Positions 20,789 through 29,959 of a stretch of 64,000 nt of DNA are shown here, piece by piece. Both the position numbers and the translations under genes were made by a program. The DNA is taken from the NCBI GenBank assembly GCA_014763895.1, contig JACXUM010000001.1, positions 62,001-126,000 of the forward strand, written 5' to 3'. The notes under the pieces were generated by a model that was not told where the DNA came from, ran no database searches, and saw only the letters and a program-made list of their open reading frames with translations. Source of the stretch: Campylobacterales bacterium. GTDB lineage: Bacteria > Campylobacterota > Campylobacteria > Campylobacterales > Sulfurovaceae. Each line of letters starts with the position of its first letter. Within the stretch, counting starts at the first letter, position 1.

Positions 20789-22090
20789 TTATTTGTCTCC
20801 GAAAAACTTGTAAAAGAAATTCTGTATGGTCTTTAAAGGGGTTCTGGAGATGGCAAGTTCCCCCTTTTTGATATTTTTATTGACCGTTGTACCGGCTGCG
20901 ATCATGACATCGTCTTCTATGGTTACAGGAGCTACCAGTTGGGTATCACTTCCGACAAAGACATTTCTTCCGATAATGGTTTGGTATTTCCGTTTTCCAT
21001 CATAATTGCAGGTGATGACGCCCGCACCGATATTGCTTCCTTCCTCAATGGTGGCATCCCCGATATAGGAAAGATGTCCGGCCTTGACACCGTTAAGATT
21101 TGATTTTTTGACCTCTACGAAGTTACCGATATGGGTACCGATAATTTTTGAATGGGGCCTGATACGCCCCATTGGGCCGATATCGGAATTTTCAATCAAT
21201 GAATCTTCGATCACAGACTGGGCTTTGATATGGGTATTGACAAGATGGCTTTTACCGTGAATGCTGACACCGTTCTCAAGCATACATTCACCCTCAAAAG
21301 TAGCCTGCACATCAATATAGATGGTTTGAGGCAGACGCATAGTAACCCCTTCTTTCATCCATTTGTTTCGGATACGTGTCTGCATAATCTCTTCAGCATG
21401 TGCCAGATCGAGTTTTGAATTAACCCCTTTGAACTCCTCTTCGGCGACATAGACAGGATGCACGATTTTACCTTCATCCACTGCCATTTTGATAATATCG
21501 GTCAGGTAGTATTCAGCTTGTGCGTTGTCATTATTTAACTGTGGAATATAACGTTCAAGCAGCTCTTTTTGAACGCAGTAGACACCGGCATTGACTGTTT
21601 GGATCTTTTTTTGCTCCGGGGTACAGTCTTTCTCTTCCACGATTTCCCGTACATTCTCCTCATCGATCACCACACGGCCGTATCCGCTTGGATTTTTAAG
21701 TTTGATGACGGACATATTGATATGGGCATCCCCTTGCGTAAGGGAGAGCAGGGATTCGTGTGTAACCAAAGGCATGTCACCGTTGAGAATGAGTACTTTG
21801 TCATGTTTGACATACACTCCTTTCATCGCTCCTCCGGTCCCTGGGAATTCCTGGACATTCTGCCTATGGAAAGTGATGTTTTCATAGTGCGCTTCTATCT
21901 CTTTTTGGATACGTTCAGCCTGATGGAAGAGTACGACCGTGATATCATCGCAGAGCATTTGTGCTGCATCGATCGCATGAAAAAGCATCGGTTTTCCCGA
22001 AATGCTGTGCAGTACTTTTGGGGTTGTTGATTTCATTCTGGTCCCCTGGCCGGCTGCGAGTATAACCACACTGATAGACATTTTTTGCAC
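20789..22090 (-). CDS. glmU: Bifunctional GlcNAc-1-P uridyltransferase/GlcN-1-P acetyltransferase
   Basis: [22 protein letters not shown]-terminal hexapeptide repeats. Confidence 0.97.
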   Translation of the reverse strand: MQKMSISVVILAAGQGTRMKSTTPKVLHSISGKPMLFHAIDAAQMLCDDITVVLFHQAERIQKEIEAHYENITFHRQNVQEFPGTGGAMKGVYVKHDKVLILNGDMPLVTHESLLSLTQGDAHINMSVIKLKNPSGYGRVVIDEENVREIVEEKDCTPEQKKIQTVNAGVYCVQKELLERYIPQLNNDNAQAEYYLTDIIKMAVDEGKIVHPVYVAEEEFKGVNSKLDLAHAEEIMQTRIRNKWMKEGVTMRLPQTIYIDVQATFEGECMLENGVSIHGKSHLVNTHIKAQSVIEDSLIENSDIGPMGRIRPHSKIIGTHIGNFVEVKKSNLNGVKAGHLSYIGDATIEEGSNIGAGVITCNYDGKRKYQTIIGRNVFVGSDTQLVAPVTIEDDVMIAAGTTVNKNIKKGELAISRTPLKTIQNFFYKFFGDK

Positions 22091-22156
22091 CTTTTAGCTA
22101 AAATTACACAAATAATATACTTGGGATTATACCTAATTGTAATTAAAGGCATTACT

Positions 22157-23275
22157 TTGACATGTAAAAATTTTGGAAGTTGCGGTTCTTGTGGATTGTA
22201 TCAGCAAAGCTATGAAGAGCAGTTAAGCTATAAAGAAAAGAAGGTCTCAAACTATTTGGCGCCTTTTTATGATAAGACATTGGAGATATTTGACTCTCCA
22301 CACTCACATTATCGCGCCAGGGCGGAATTCAGAATCTGGCATGAGGGTGAGATCTGTTCCTATGCGATGGGTAATTTGGCCAAAAACGGTGCGGTCACGA
22401 TAGAAGAGTGTCCTAAAGTGATTGGGGCTATTGAAAAGAGAATGTGGAGAGTACTCGATAAGATCAATGCTTCTTCAAAGGTATTGGGGGAACGCCTTTT
22501 TGGGGTGGAGTTTTTAGCCACAACCACCGATGAATGTCTTATCACAATGCTGTACCATAAAAAGTTAGATGAAGAGTGGATGAAAGAAGCGAAAACATTG
22601 GAAAATGAGCTTGCGTGTAAGATTCTGGGAAGAAGCCGTAAACAAAAAATCGTGCTGAGTGATGAATTTGTTACCGAAAAACTGACCATTGATGGGAAAG
22701 TGTTTACCTATGTGCAGTTTGAAAGCGGATTTACTCAGCCTAATCCTTCTGTGAATGTGAAAATGATCGAATGGGCGATCAAACAGGCAAAGAAAGTAGC
22801 CAAAGGTGATTTTTTGGAGAGTTATTGCGGATTGGGTAATTTTACACTGCCTTTATCGCATTATTTTGAGAATGTGCTTGCTACGGAGATCAGTAAGCGT
22901 TCCATTCAGGCTGCGCAGCGTAATTGTGATCTTAATGATATAGAAAATATCTCTTTTGTAAGACTTGCATCAGAAGAGATGACAGAAGCACTAAGTGGTA
23001 AGCGGGAATTCAACCGTTTAAAAGATATCGATTTGAGCACCTATAACTTTTCGATTGTTTTGGTCGATCCGCCACGTGCAGGTCTGGATGAGGGGACGAT
23101 AGAGCTTATTTCGGATATTGATCATATCATCTATATCTCTTGCAATCCTGAAACATTAGCCAGGGATCTTCAAATCTTAACCAAAACCCATCAAGTGATT
23201 GAAGCGGCACTGTTTGATCAGTTCCCGCATACAGAACATGTTGAAAGCGGTGTATTTTTAGCGAAGAAAGTTTAA
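22157..23275 (+). CDS. trmA: tRNA (uracil-5-)-methyltransferase
   Basis: TTG start giving MTCKNFGSCGSCGLYQQSYEEQL; VDPPRAGLDEGT; IYISCNPETLARDL. Confidence 0.94.
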   Translation: MTCKNFGSCGSCGLYQQSYEEQLSYKEKKVSNYLAPFYDKTLEIFDSPHSHYRARAEFRIWHEGEICSYAMGNLAKNGAVTIEECPKVIGAIEKRMWRVLDKINASSKVLGERLFGVEFLATTTDECLITMLYHKKLDEEWMKEAKTLENELACKILGRSRKQKIVLSDEFVTEKLTIDGKVFTYVQFESGFTQPNPSVNVKMIEWAIKQAKKVAKGDFLESYCGLGNFTLPLSHYFENVLATEISKRSIQAAQRNCDLNDIENISFVRLASEEMTEALSGKREFNRLKDIDLSTYNFSIVLVDPPRAGLDEGTIELISDIDHIIYISCNPETLARDLQILTKTHQVIEAALFDQFPHTEHVESGVFLAKKV

Positions 23276-23298
23276 AAATAAGATTGAAATTGATGAAG

Positions 23299-23326
23299 AA
23301 CTTCCCCTGCTCCGGCAGGGGAAGTT
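23299..23326. terminator. Strong bidirectional terminator AACTTCCCCTGC-TCCG-GCAGGGGAAGTT
   Basis: 12-bp perfect GC-rich stem between convergent genes. Confidence 0.9.
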
Positions 23327-23356
23327 TGCATCTTTATGATGTCTCGAGAGGCGGAA

Positions 23357-25720
23357 TTATTTCCAGCTCTCTTTTACGATCTTAGAAGATGCTGTGTATG
23401 GGTATTTTTCAACTAACTCTTTTACTGAAAGTTTTTGGTCACCTTCTCTCATAAAGTGAGCAAGGGTAACTGCTGCCCAGTAGTCGTTAGCATATTCTGT
23501 ACCTTCAAGTTGTACTGGTACACCGGATTTGTTGACTGTATGGCATGCCGCACATGTTACAGGACCGGAATATTTTCCATCCGGAGAATACTGAAGTGCC
23601 TGTTCGTGTGTTGTTACGTCAACGGTTCTCTCATTTCCGTCAAATCTTGTTGAGTAAAGTCCGTGTGTAGACTCATGACAAGTTTGACAAGCGATGCTTC
23701 CGTGAGCCTTTGAATATCTGTAAAGAGAATATTTGTTCGGCTGATCGATTGGGAAATATTTTCCGCCTGTATCTTGTTCAACAAATGGTGCTGCGTGACA
23801 GTCTGCACAATGCGGTTCAGACGCTGCCAACCACCAGTCGTTACCTGCTGATGCTGCATTATACGGTACATCACCACCTGTTGGATGGTTCCATGGTTTG
23901 AGATCAAGGTTACCGTCCTTACCAACATTTTTCACCAATGTAGCCGACTTGTGGTCAGTATAGTATTTCAAGACCTCATTGTCACCGGTTGCTTTAGGAT
24001 CTGCAATGGCTTCAAAGCGCTTCATATCCCCACCTGCAACGGCTTTAACAATCTCTTGAAGCGATTTGTTTCTAAGTGTTTTACCTTCTTGTTTACTGTC
24101 ATGTGTTAGATCATCAGCTTCATAGAAAGCCTGTGCAACTTTTGTATGACAGTTGGTACAGTAAAGACCTCTGAGTTCTCCTGCATTTTTGCCATGCTCA
24201 TCTTTCATCGCAACATTTTCAAGCTGCCACTTACCGTAAGCATTCAGGAAGAATGGTGGTTTTGCATTTGGATTTGAGTGAGCATCACGTCTGACATAAC
24301 ATCCGCCGCCTGATTTTCTGATATCACCTTTAGAGAATCTTCCTTCACCGTATCTGTCTGTTACACGGAACGGATTCGTATCATCATTCATGTTAGGGTT
24401 TTGGAAATGTGTCGGGTGACAAGATTGACATGCCTGGCTTCTCCCTGCGCCATCTGGCATCGGTACCATACCAAGGTGGAATCCATGGATCGCTTCAGTC
24501 AATGTTTTGGCTTTAACCGCTTTATAGCCGGTTGCTACCGGTCTAGGCTCCTCAAGGTTACCTGATACGTTGTCACCATGACAATCAGCACAGTTTACCT
24601 CACCTACTTTACCTAGACGGTTTCCTGGGGCTTCAGGCTGATAGTCTGCAAGGAATGTTGTGCCATGGTGAGCATCGTGCAATGAAAGGATGTTGATGGA
24701 AGCTTCTGAAAGTCTTGCCATATATTCACTCTCATCAGGATATCCTTTCCAGTATGCATATTCTGCATCACCTTGTTTCAAGCCTTCATCTCTAGCCATT
24801 TGAGCAGCTTTACCGTTTCTAGAGTGACAGGCATAACAGTTAGGTATATCGACAGGGTTTGTACCGAAGTATTGGTATCCTTTACCGTTTTTGTCTGTGA
24901 TCTCTTTTCCGGAAGCATCATGAAGTGTAACCTCAGAATACTGGAACGGTTGGAAATCTTTCTCTGTGATCGATCGGATCGTGCCTTTTCTTGTGCTGTC
25001 ATTGAAAGCCGTTAAAGGCAGACCGAGTGCATCCCAGATATGTGAAGCCGTTAGAACAAGTTTAACGTTTTTGACCGGTGGAACAAGGGTATCGGTCATA
25101 ACAACGTTGCCACCTTCTTTTCCTGCATATTCAAGATATCCGCCAGACATGGGTTTACCTGAAGGACCAGCATCGATCTTGACTTTAATCTGGTGTCCGA
25201 TGCGAAGTCTGTCTTTTTCTGTTGCACCCTGAGGAATAGTACCTTCAAGATCTTTATAGATGAAGAGGTGACCCCATACGTAGTTGGCTACGTTATCACC
25301 AGGGCTGTCGAAGTGGCCGTCACCGTCAACGTCTTTTGGAACAGACCAGTATTTCATCTTGTTCCCTTCACTATATGAGTTGTCTCGTGTATGATAGTAA
25401 AGTTTGACATTGTCTTCAGGACTTAAGAGTTTTGGCATTTTCCCATCTTTACCTGCCTGAATCGCCTGCGACTGGATAGAGTTGTATGGAGGAATCACAC
25501 AGCAGTAACTCATCTCGAACCCTACACAGTGCATCCCGAGTTCATAGTTTACAAATAAACTATAATCATTTTTAGGCTGATAAGCATTCACCCCGTTTAC
25601 TTTGGTCGGCGTTAGCTTATCCAATGTAAACGGAGGCGTTTTAGAATACTTGTCAGCACAGTAAGCAGCGCTCATCAAGACAGATGCAGCGATACTTATC
25701 CGTACTATTTTTGAAATCAT
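23357..25720 (-). CDS. Exported multiheme c-type cytochrome (7 CxxCH)
   Basis: 787 aa; signal peptide; CYACH, CADCH, CQSCH, CTNCH, CADCH, CQTCH, CAACH; N-terminal ELGMHCVGFEMSYCCVIPP. Confidence 0.92.
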   Translation of the reverse strand: MISKIVRISIAASVLMSAAYCADKYSKTPPFTLDKLTPTKVNGVNAYQPKNDYSLFVNYELGMHCVGFEMSYCCVIPPYNSIQSQAIQAGKDGKMPKLLSPEDNVKLYYHTRDNSYSEGNKMKYWSVPKDVDGDGHFDSPGDNVANYVWGHLFIYKDLEGTIPQGATEKDRLRIGHQIKVKIDAGPSGKPMSGGYLEYAGKEGGNVVMTDTLVPPVKNVKLVLTASHIWDALGLPLTAFNDSTRKGTIRSITEKDFQPFQYSEVTLHDASGKEITDKNGKGYQYFGTNPVDIPNCYACHSRNGKAAQMARDEGLKQGDAEYAYWKGYPDESEYMARLSEASINILSLHDAHHGTTFLADYQPEAPGNRLGKVGEVNCADCHGDNVSGNLEEPRPVATGYKAVKAKTLTEAIHGFHLGMVPMPDGAGRSQACQSCHPTHFQNPNMNDDTNPFRVTDRYGEGRFSKGDIRKSGGGCYVRRDAHSNPNAKPPFFLNAYGKWQLENVAMKDEHGKNAGELRGLYCTNCHTKVAQAFYEADDLTHDSKQEGKTLRNKSLQEIVKAVAGGDMKRFEAIADPKATGDNEVLKYYTDHKSATLVKNVGKDGNLDLKPWNHPTGGDVPYNAASAGNDWWLAASEPHCADCHAAPFVEQDTGGKYFPIDQPNKYSLYRYSKAHGSIACQTCHESTHGLYSTRFDGNERTVDVTTHEQALQYSPDGKYSGPVTCAACHTVNKSGVPVQLEGTEYANDYWAAVTLAHFMREGDQKLSVKELVEKYPYTASSKIVKESWK

Positions 25721-25939
25721 TTTGTAGTCTCCTTATAAATTGATTACACCATATTTTTACACGTAACTGTTAAATAATACATTAAAAATTAAGAAAAACA
25801 ATAAAATTTTGTATTTTTTTATTATTAAATAATTTTATTATTACGTATTTGTATTTTTTTTATAAGAAGAGTAAATGTAATGTTTAAAACTATATCTTAC
25901 CATTATATAAATGATTAGATATAGCAATAGAAAAAAGAT

Positions 25940-26548
25940 TTATTTGGATTGTTTTTTTAAAGAAACAGGCATCAAACCGTATTTGTCAAGATCTATATCG
26001 ATCTCTTTTCTTTTGTCTTTGAGTATTTTAACCACGACCGGATTGCGGTCCATTGTATACTCTTCAGTAAATTTAATACCGCCATCAGGATTATAATATT
26101 CTTTGATACCTACTTGATAGTTGTTTTTATAGTACACTCTGGAGTATTTGTGACCTTCGTAATCCCATTCTGTCATGATACCCTCTCTTCTGCCCATGAC
26201 ATAGTTGACTTCGCTCCCAAGCTGACCATTGTCATAATACTCTTTCTGAATTCCGTTTTTTTGTCCATCGGTATAGTTGACGACAAGTTTCTTTTGTCCG
26301 TTATCATGAAAAGAGGTATAGATTCCATTCTCTTTACCATCTACAAAATTAACTTCAGATTTTATTTGTCCACTGTCAGAGAACCACCAGGTCATACCGT
26401 TTCGTTGACAGTTCTTATAGGTAGATTTCTGGGCAGCATCCTCCAGAATCATTTCCTGCGGATTTTTGCAAGGAACTTCCACAGTCTCTGCAACAAGTAG
26501 ATTCATCGAAGCAGTTAAGAAGAAGAGAATAGGGTATTGAGGTCTCAT
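25940..26548 (-). CDS. Exported MORN-repeat / YwqK-like protein
   Basis: Repeats (GKENGIYTSFHDNGQKKLVVNYTDGQKNGIQKEYYDNGQLGSEVNY); signal peptide. Confidence 0.85.
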   Translation of the reverse strand: MRPQYPILFFLTASMNLLVAETVEVPCKNPQEMILEDAAQKSTYKNCQRNGMTWWFSDSGQIKSEVNFVDGKENGIYTSFHDNGQKKLVVNYTDGQKNGIQKEYYDNGQLGSEVNYVMGRREGIMTEWDYEGHKYSRVYYKNNYQVGIKEYYNPDGGIKFTEEYTMDRNPVVVKILKDKRKEIDIDLDKYGLMPVSLKKQSK

Positions 26549-27219
26549 TGGACCACCCTGTTTTTGGGATTGAAATCAAGCCCTTTAAGTGCATCTACAG
26601 TTGGATCAGGTTGTTTTTCCTGTATCTTTTTCATGACTTGAACGGGTCTATCCATTTTGTAGAGTTCAGTTTTGGTCACTTTGCCGTTATGATCGTACCA
26701 TTTCTGCTCGCCTTCTTTATAATTGTTTTTATAGATGGCAGTAGACGATATATTTCCGTCTTCAAAATATTCGATTTGTTCCCCTTCTTTCCTGTCATGG
26801 ATATAATTCACTTTGGAAGCGAGTTTGCCGGTACTGAAATATTCTCTTTCTTCACCTTCTTTTTGGTCGTTGATATAGTTGACCTCGCTTCGCAGTTTGC
26901 CGTCACTGTAGAATGTTCTATTGATACCGTGCCGTTTCCCGTTTTGATAGTAGATCGCTTCAAGGTGATTGCCATCCCTGTCATACCAGTTGAGTGCTCC
27001 TTCTCTTTTTCCTTCAACGTTTTTGACCTCATAGGCAAGTTCACCGGTATCATAGTAGATCTTCTCCATACCTTCTTTGGTGCCTTCCTGGGTATCGGTA
27101 CGTGTCCCATCCTTGTATTCGATCTTGGATTTGACTACGCCATTTTCAAAGTGTTCGGTAAAAAGCTCTGCTTGCAGAGCCGTGGCAAAAAGAAGTGTAG
27201 CTAAGATGACGTTTCTCAT
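26545..27219 (-). CDS. Exported MORN-repeat / YwqK-like protein, paralog of downstream gene
   Basis: MRNVILATLLFATALQA signal; repeats GKLRSEVNYINDQKEGEEREYFSTGKLASKVNY; ATG at 27219 preferred. Confidence 0.85.
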   Translation of the reverse strand: MRNVILATLLFATALQAELFTEHFENGVVKSKIEYKDGTRTDTQEGTKEGMEKIYYDTGELAYEVKNVEGKREGALNWYDRDGNHLEAIYYQNGKRHGINRTFYSDGKLRSEVNYINDQKEGEEREYFSTGKLASKVNYIHDRKEGEQIEYFEDGNISSTAIYKNNYKEGEQKWYDHNGKVTKTELYKMDRPVQVMKKIQEKQPDPTVDALKGLDFNPKNRVVQ

Positions 27220-27647
27220 CTCATCAACTCCCTGTGGTCGACCATTGCACATCGGTTTTGAACAACATGGATCCCTGCATCTTTTGCTCTTTGCGCTGCT
27301 TCATTGTTGACAATACCGATCTGTGTCCAAAGTACTTTGACATCCCCGCGTTTGATACAAGCATCTGCAATAGCGCTGACTACATCAGGCTTTCTAAATA
27401 CTACGACCATATCGACCGGTCTATCTATCTCCACAAGGCTGCGGTAAACTTTTTGACCAAGGATCTCTTCTTCTTTTGGATAAACGGGGATCATATCATA
27501 TCCGGTCTCCAGGAGATATCTGGCAACACGGTGGCTGTCTTTTGAAGGATCCGGGGAAGCACCAATAACGGCAATCGTTTTGGTCTCTTTAAAATAGTTG
27601 ATGATTTCTTCTTTATTACTGTTTACTCTTGGGAATTCACATTCCAT
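27216..27647 (-). CDS. CoA-binding domain protein (YccU family)
   Basis: TIAVIGASPDPSKDSHRVARYLLETGYDMIPVYPKEEEILGQKVYRSL. Confidence 0.94.
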   Translation of the reverse strand: MECEFPRVNSNKEEIINYFKETKTIAVIGASPDPSKDSHRVARYLLETGYDMIPVYPKEEEILGQKVYRSLVEIDRPVDMVVVFRKPDVVSAIADACIKRGDVKVLWTQIGIVNNEAAQRAKDAGIHVVQNRCAMVDHRELMR

Positions 27648-27699
27648 GCTTTATCCTTTATTTTGATATACTTTTACCAATTATTCCGCAGGATAGATA

Positions 27700-28911
27700 A
27701 TGTTAGACTTAAATAGTATAAAAAAAGCTTATGAAAGAATATCAGGTGTAGCACATCGTACGCCTTTTTCTTATGCCCCGATATTGAGCAACATAAGCGG
27801 TTATGAGGTATATCTCAAGAAAGAAAATCTCCAACGAACAGGAGCTTTCAAACTTCGTGGCGCGTTCAATAAGATTGCCGGTTTGGTGGAAGAGGGATAC
27901 AGTGGTGGCGTGGTTGCTGCAAGTGCAGGAAATCATGCACAGGGTGTTGCCTTTTCTGCAAAGCATTTTGGTATCGATGCAACGATTATAATGCCTGAAT
28001 CCACCCCATTGACCAAGGTACAAGGCGTCAAGGAATTCGGTGCAAGGGTCATTCTTCATGGAGGCAACTATGACGAAGCCTATGCTTATGCTACGAAGTA
28101 TGCCAAGGAAAATGAGGCAACCTTTGTACATCCTTTTGCGGATGACGAAGTGATGGCAGGGCAGGGGACCATTACACTTGAAATGTTTGAAGATGTTGAA
28201 GATCTTGATGCGATCATTGTTCCGGTAGGTGGCGGGGGACTCATCTCCGGTATCGGTGCGGCAAGTAAAAACATTCATCCGAATGCAAAGATCATCGGAG
28301 TATCGGCTGAAGGTGCGCCGGCTATGAAAATGTCTTATGATGCAAAACGGCCTATCGATACATTGAAGGTCAGAACGATCGCTGATGGGATCGCTGTGCG
28401 CGATACGTCCCCTGTAACATTAGAGTATATTTTAAAGTATGTCGATGCATTTGAAAGCGTATGCGAAGACGAGATTGCTTCGGCTATCTTGTTCCTGCTT
28501 GAAAAACAGAAAGTTTTGGTCGAAGGTGCAGGAGCCGTAGGTGTTGCGGCACTGATGCACGGAAAGATCGATCTGCCAAAGGGAAGCAAGGTGGGTATTG
28601 TACTCAGCGGTGGAAATATCGATGTTACGATGCTCTCACTCATCATCGAAAAAGGATTGATGAAATCGGCAAGAAAGATGAAGCTTTTGGTTACTTTGGT
28701 TGATAAACCGGGTGCTTTACAGTCCTTTACGAAAATTTTGACCGATATCGATGCCAATATCGTTCAGATAGGTTATGACAGAACATCTATTGACCTTGAA
28801 TTTGGAGATGCACATGTTTCTGTGGCATTGGAGACCAAAGGCCTTGAGCATCAAGAAGAAATCAGAAAAAACCTCAAAGAGGCAGGTTTTACTTTTAAAG
28901 AAGAGCATTGA
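27700..28911 (+). CDS. ilvA: Threonine ammonia-lyase with C-terminal ACT domain
   Basis: KKENLQRTGAFKLRGAFNKI PLP-lysine motif; GGGGLISG; ACT tail. Confidence 0.95.
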   Translation: MLDLNSIKKAYERISGVAHRTPFSYAPILSNISGYEVYLKKENLQRTGAFKLRGAFNKIAGLVEEGYSGGVVAASAGNHAQGVAFSAKHFGIDATIIMPESTPLTKVQGVKEFGARVILHGGNYDEAYAYATKYAKENEATFVHPFADDEVMAGQGTITLEMFEDVEDLDAIIVPVGGGGLISGIGAASKNIHPNAKIIGVSAEGAPAMKMSYDAKRPIDTLKVRTIADGIAVRDTSPVTLEYILKYVDAFESVCEDEIASAILFLLEKQKVLVEGAGAVGVAALMHGKIDLPKGSKVGIVLSGGNIDVTMLSLIIEKGLMKSARKMKLLVTLVDKPGALQSFTKILTDIDANIVQIGYDRTSIDLEFGDAHVSVALETKGLEHQEEIRKNLKEAGFTFKEEH

Positions 28912-28926
28912 GGCAAAGAATCATAG

Positions 28927-29829
28927 ATGATAGCCATTGATTTAGGTTCCAATACGCTTCGTGTGGTTGAGCTTGATTGTACAAGCGGGAAATTTACGGC
29001 CGAATATGAAAAGATCGTCAAAACGGCGGACGGTTTGGCGCAAACAGGTATGATTAACGATGAAGCGATCAATAGGGTGATCAATGCGATACTTGAAGCC
29101 AAAACAAAGATGGATTTTGATTCGCAAACGATCAAAGCCGTGACGACTCAGGCATTGAGAAGTGCCAAAAACAGTGATGAAGTTTTGGCAAGGATCAAAG
29201 ACAAAACAGATATTTCCTTTGAGATCATTTCCGGTGAAGAAGAAGCTAACTTAACACTTTTAGCCGTCAAGAAAAAACTGGAAGAGTTTCAGCACGCCTC
29301 CAAGAGTTTCGTGCTGATCGATATAGGGGGAGGTTCTACGGAATTGATCTTTTCCTATCCTGACCAGACTATCACCAGAAGTTTTCCTATTGGTATCGTA
29401 ACCATAGCTCAAAGTTATGAAACACTCAAAAAGATCGATGAAGTATTGCCCTCATTGATGCAGTCTATGGAGAAATTTTGTTCTGAAGTTTATGCAATGT
29501 ACGGAAAGGTTGATTCGTTGATTGCCACTGCAGGTACGCCTACGACCGTGGCTGCCATGAAACTGGGGCAGTCCTATACTACCTATGATGCCAAAAAGAT
29601 CAACGGAACATCGCTTCAAAAAGATGAGCTTGATTTCTTTTTGAAAAAATTATTGGCCATGCCGTTTGAATCACGTGAGATTGCAGTTGGAACAGGACGT
29701 TCCGATCTGATCGCAGCGGGAATACTGATCTTTAAAAGATTATATGAGATTACCGAGTTTGAAGAGTGTATCGTGATAGATGACGGGCTCCGTGAAGGGG
29801 TAGCGCTGCAAGAGTGTGCTAAACAATAG
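28927..29829 (+). CDS. Ppx/GppA phosphatase family protein
   Basis: IDLGSNTLRVVELD, ISGEEEANL, LIDIGGGSTEL. Confidence 0.93.
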   Translation: MIAIDLGSNTLRVVELDCTSGKFTAEYEKIVKTADGLAQTGMINDEAINRVINAILEAKTKMDFDSQTIKAVTTQALRSAKNSDEVLARIKDKTDISFEIISGEEEANLTLLAVKKKLEEFQHASKSFVLIDIGGGSTELIFSYPDQTITRSFPIGIVTIAQSYETLKKIDEVLPSLMQSMEKFCSEVYAMYGKVDSLIATAGTPTTVAAMKLGQSYTTYDAKKINGTSLQKDELDFFLKKLLAMPFESREIAVGTGRSDLIAAGILIFKRLYEITEFEECIVIDDGLREGVALQECAKQ

Positions 29830-29959
29830 ATATTTTTGCATAAATCAACAGGTAAGCTTTTTAATTCAGAGTATTTTTATCCTATTTTGGTATAACTAGC
29901 TAGTTCAAACCTCTTTTTTGCTATAATCAGAGGAAATTTTTATAAACGGAGTGTAAACC

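Noticed and set aside
25940-27219. Toxin-antitoxin system suggested by YwqK-like annotation
   Set aside because: Both proteins have signal peptides and no toxin-like gene is adjacent.
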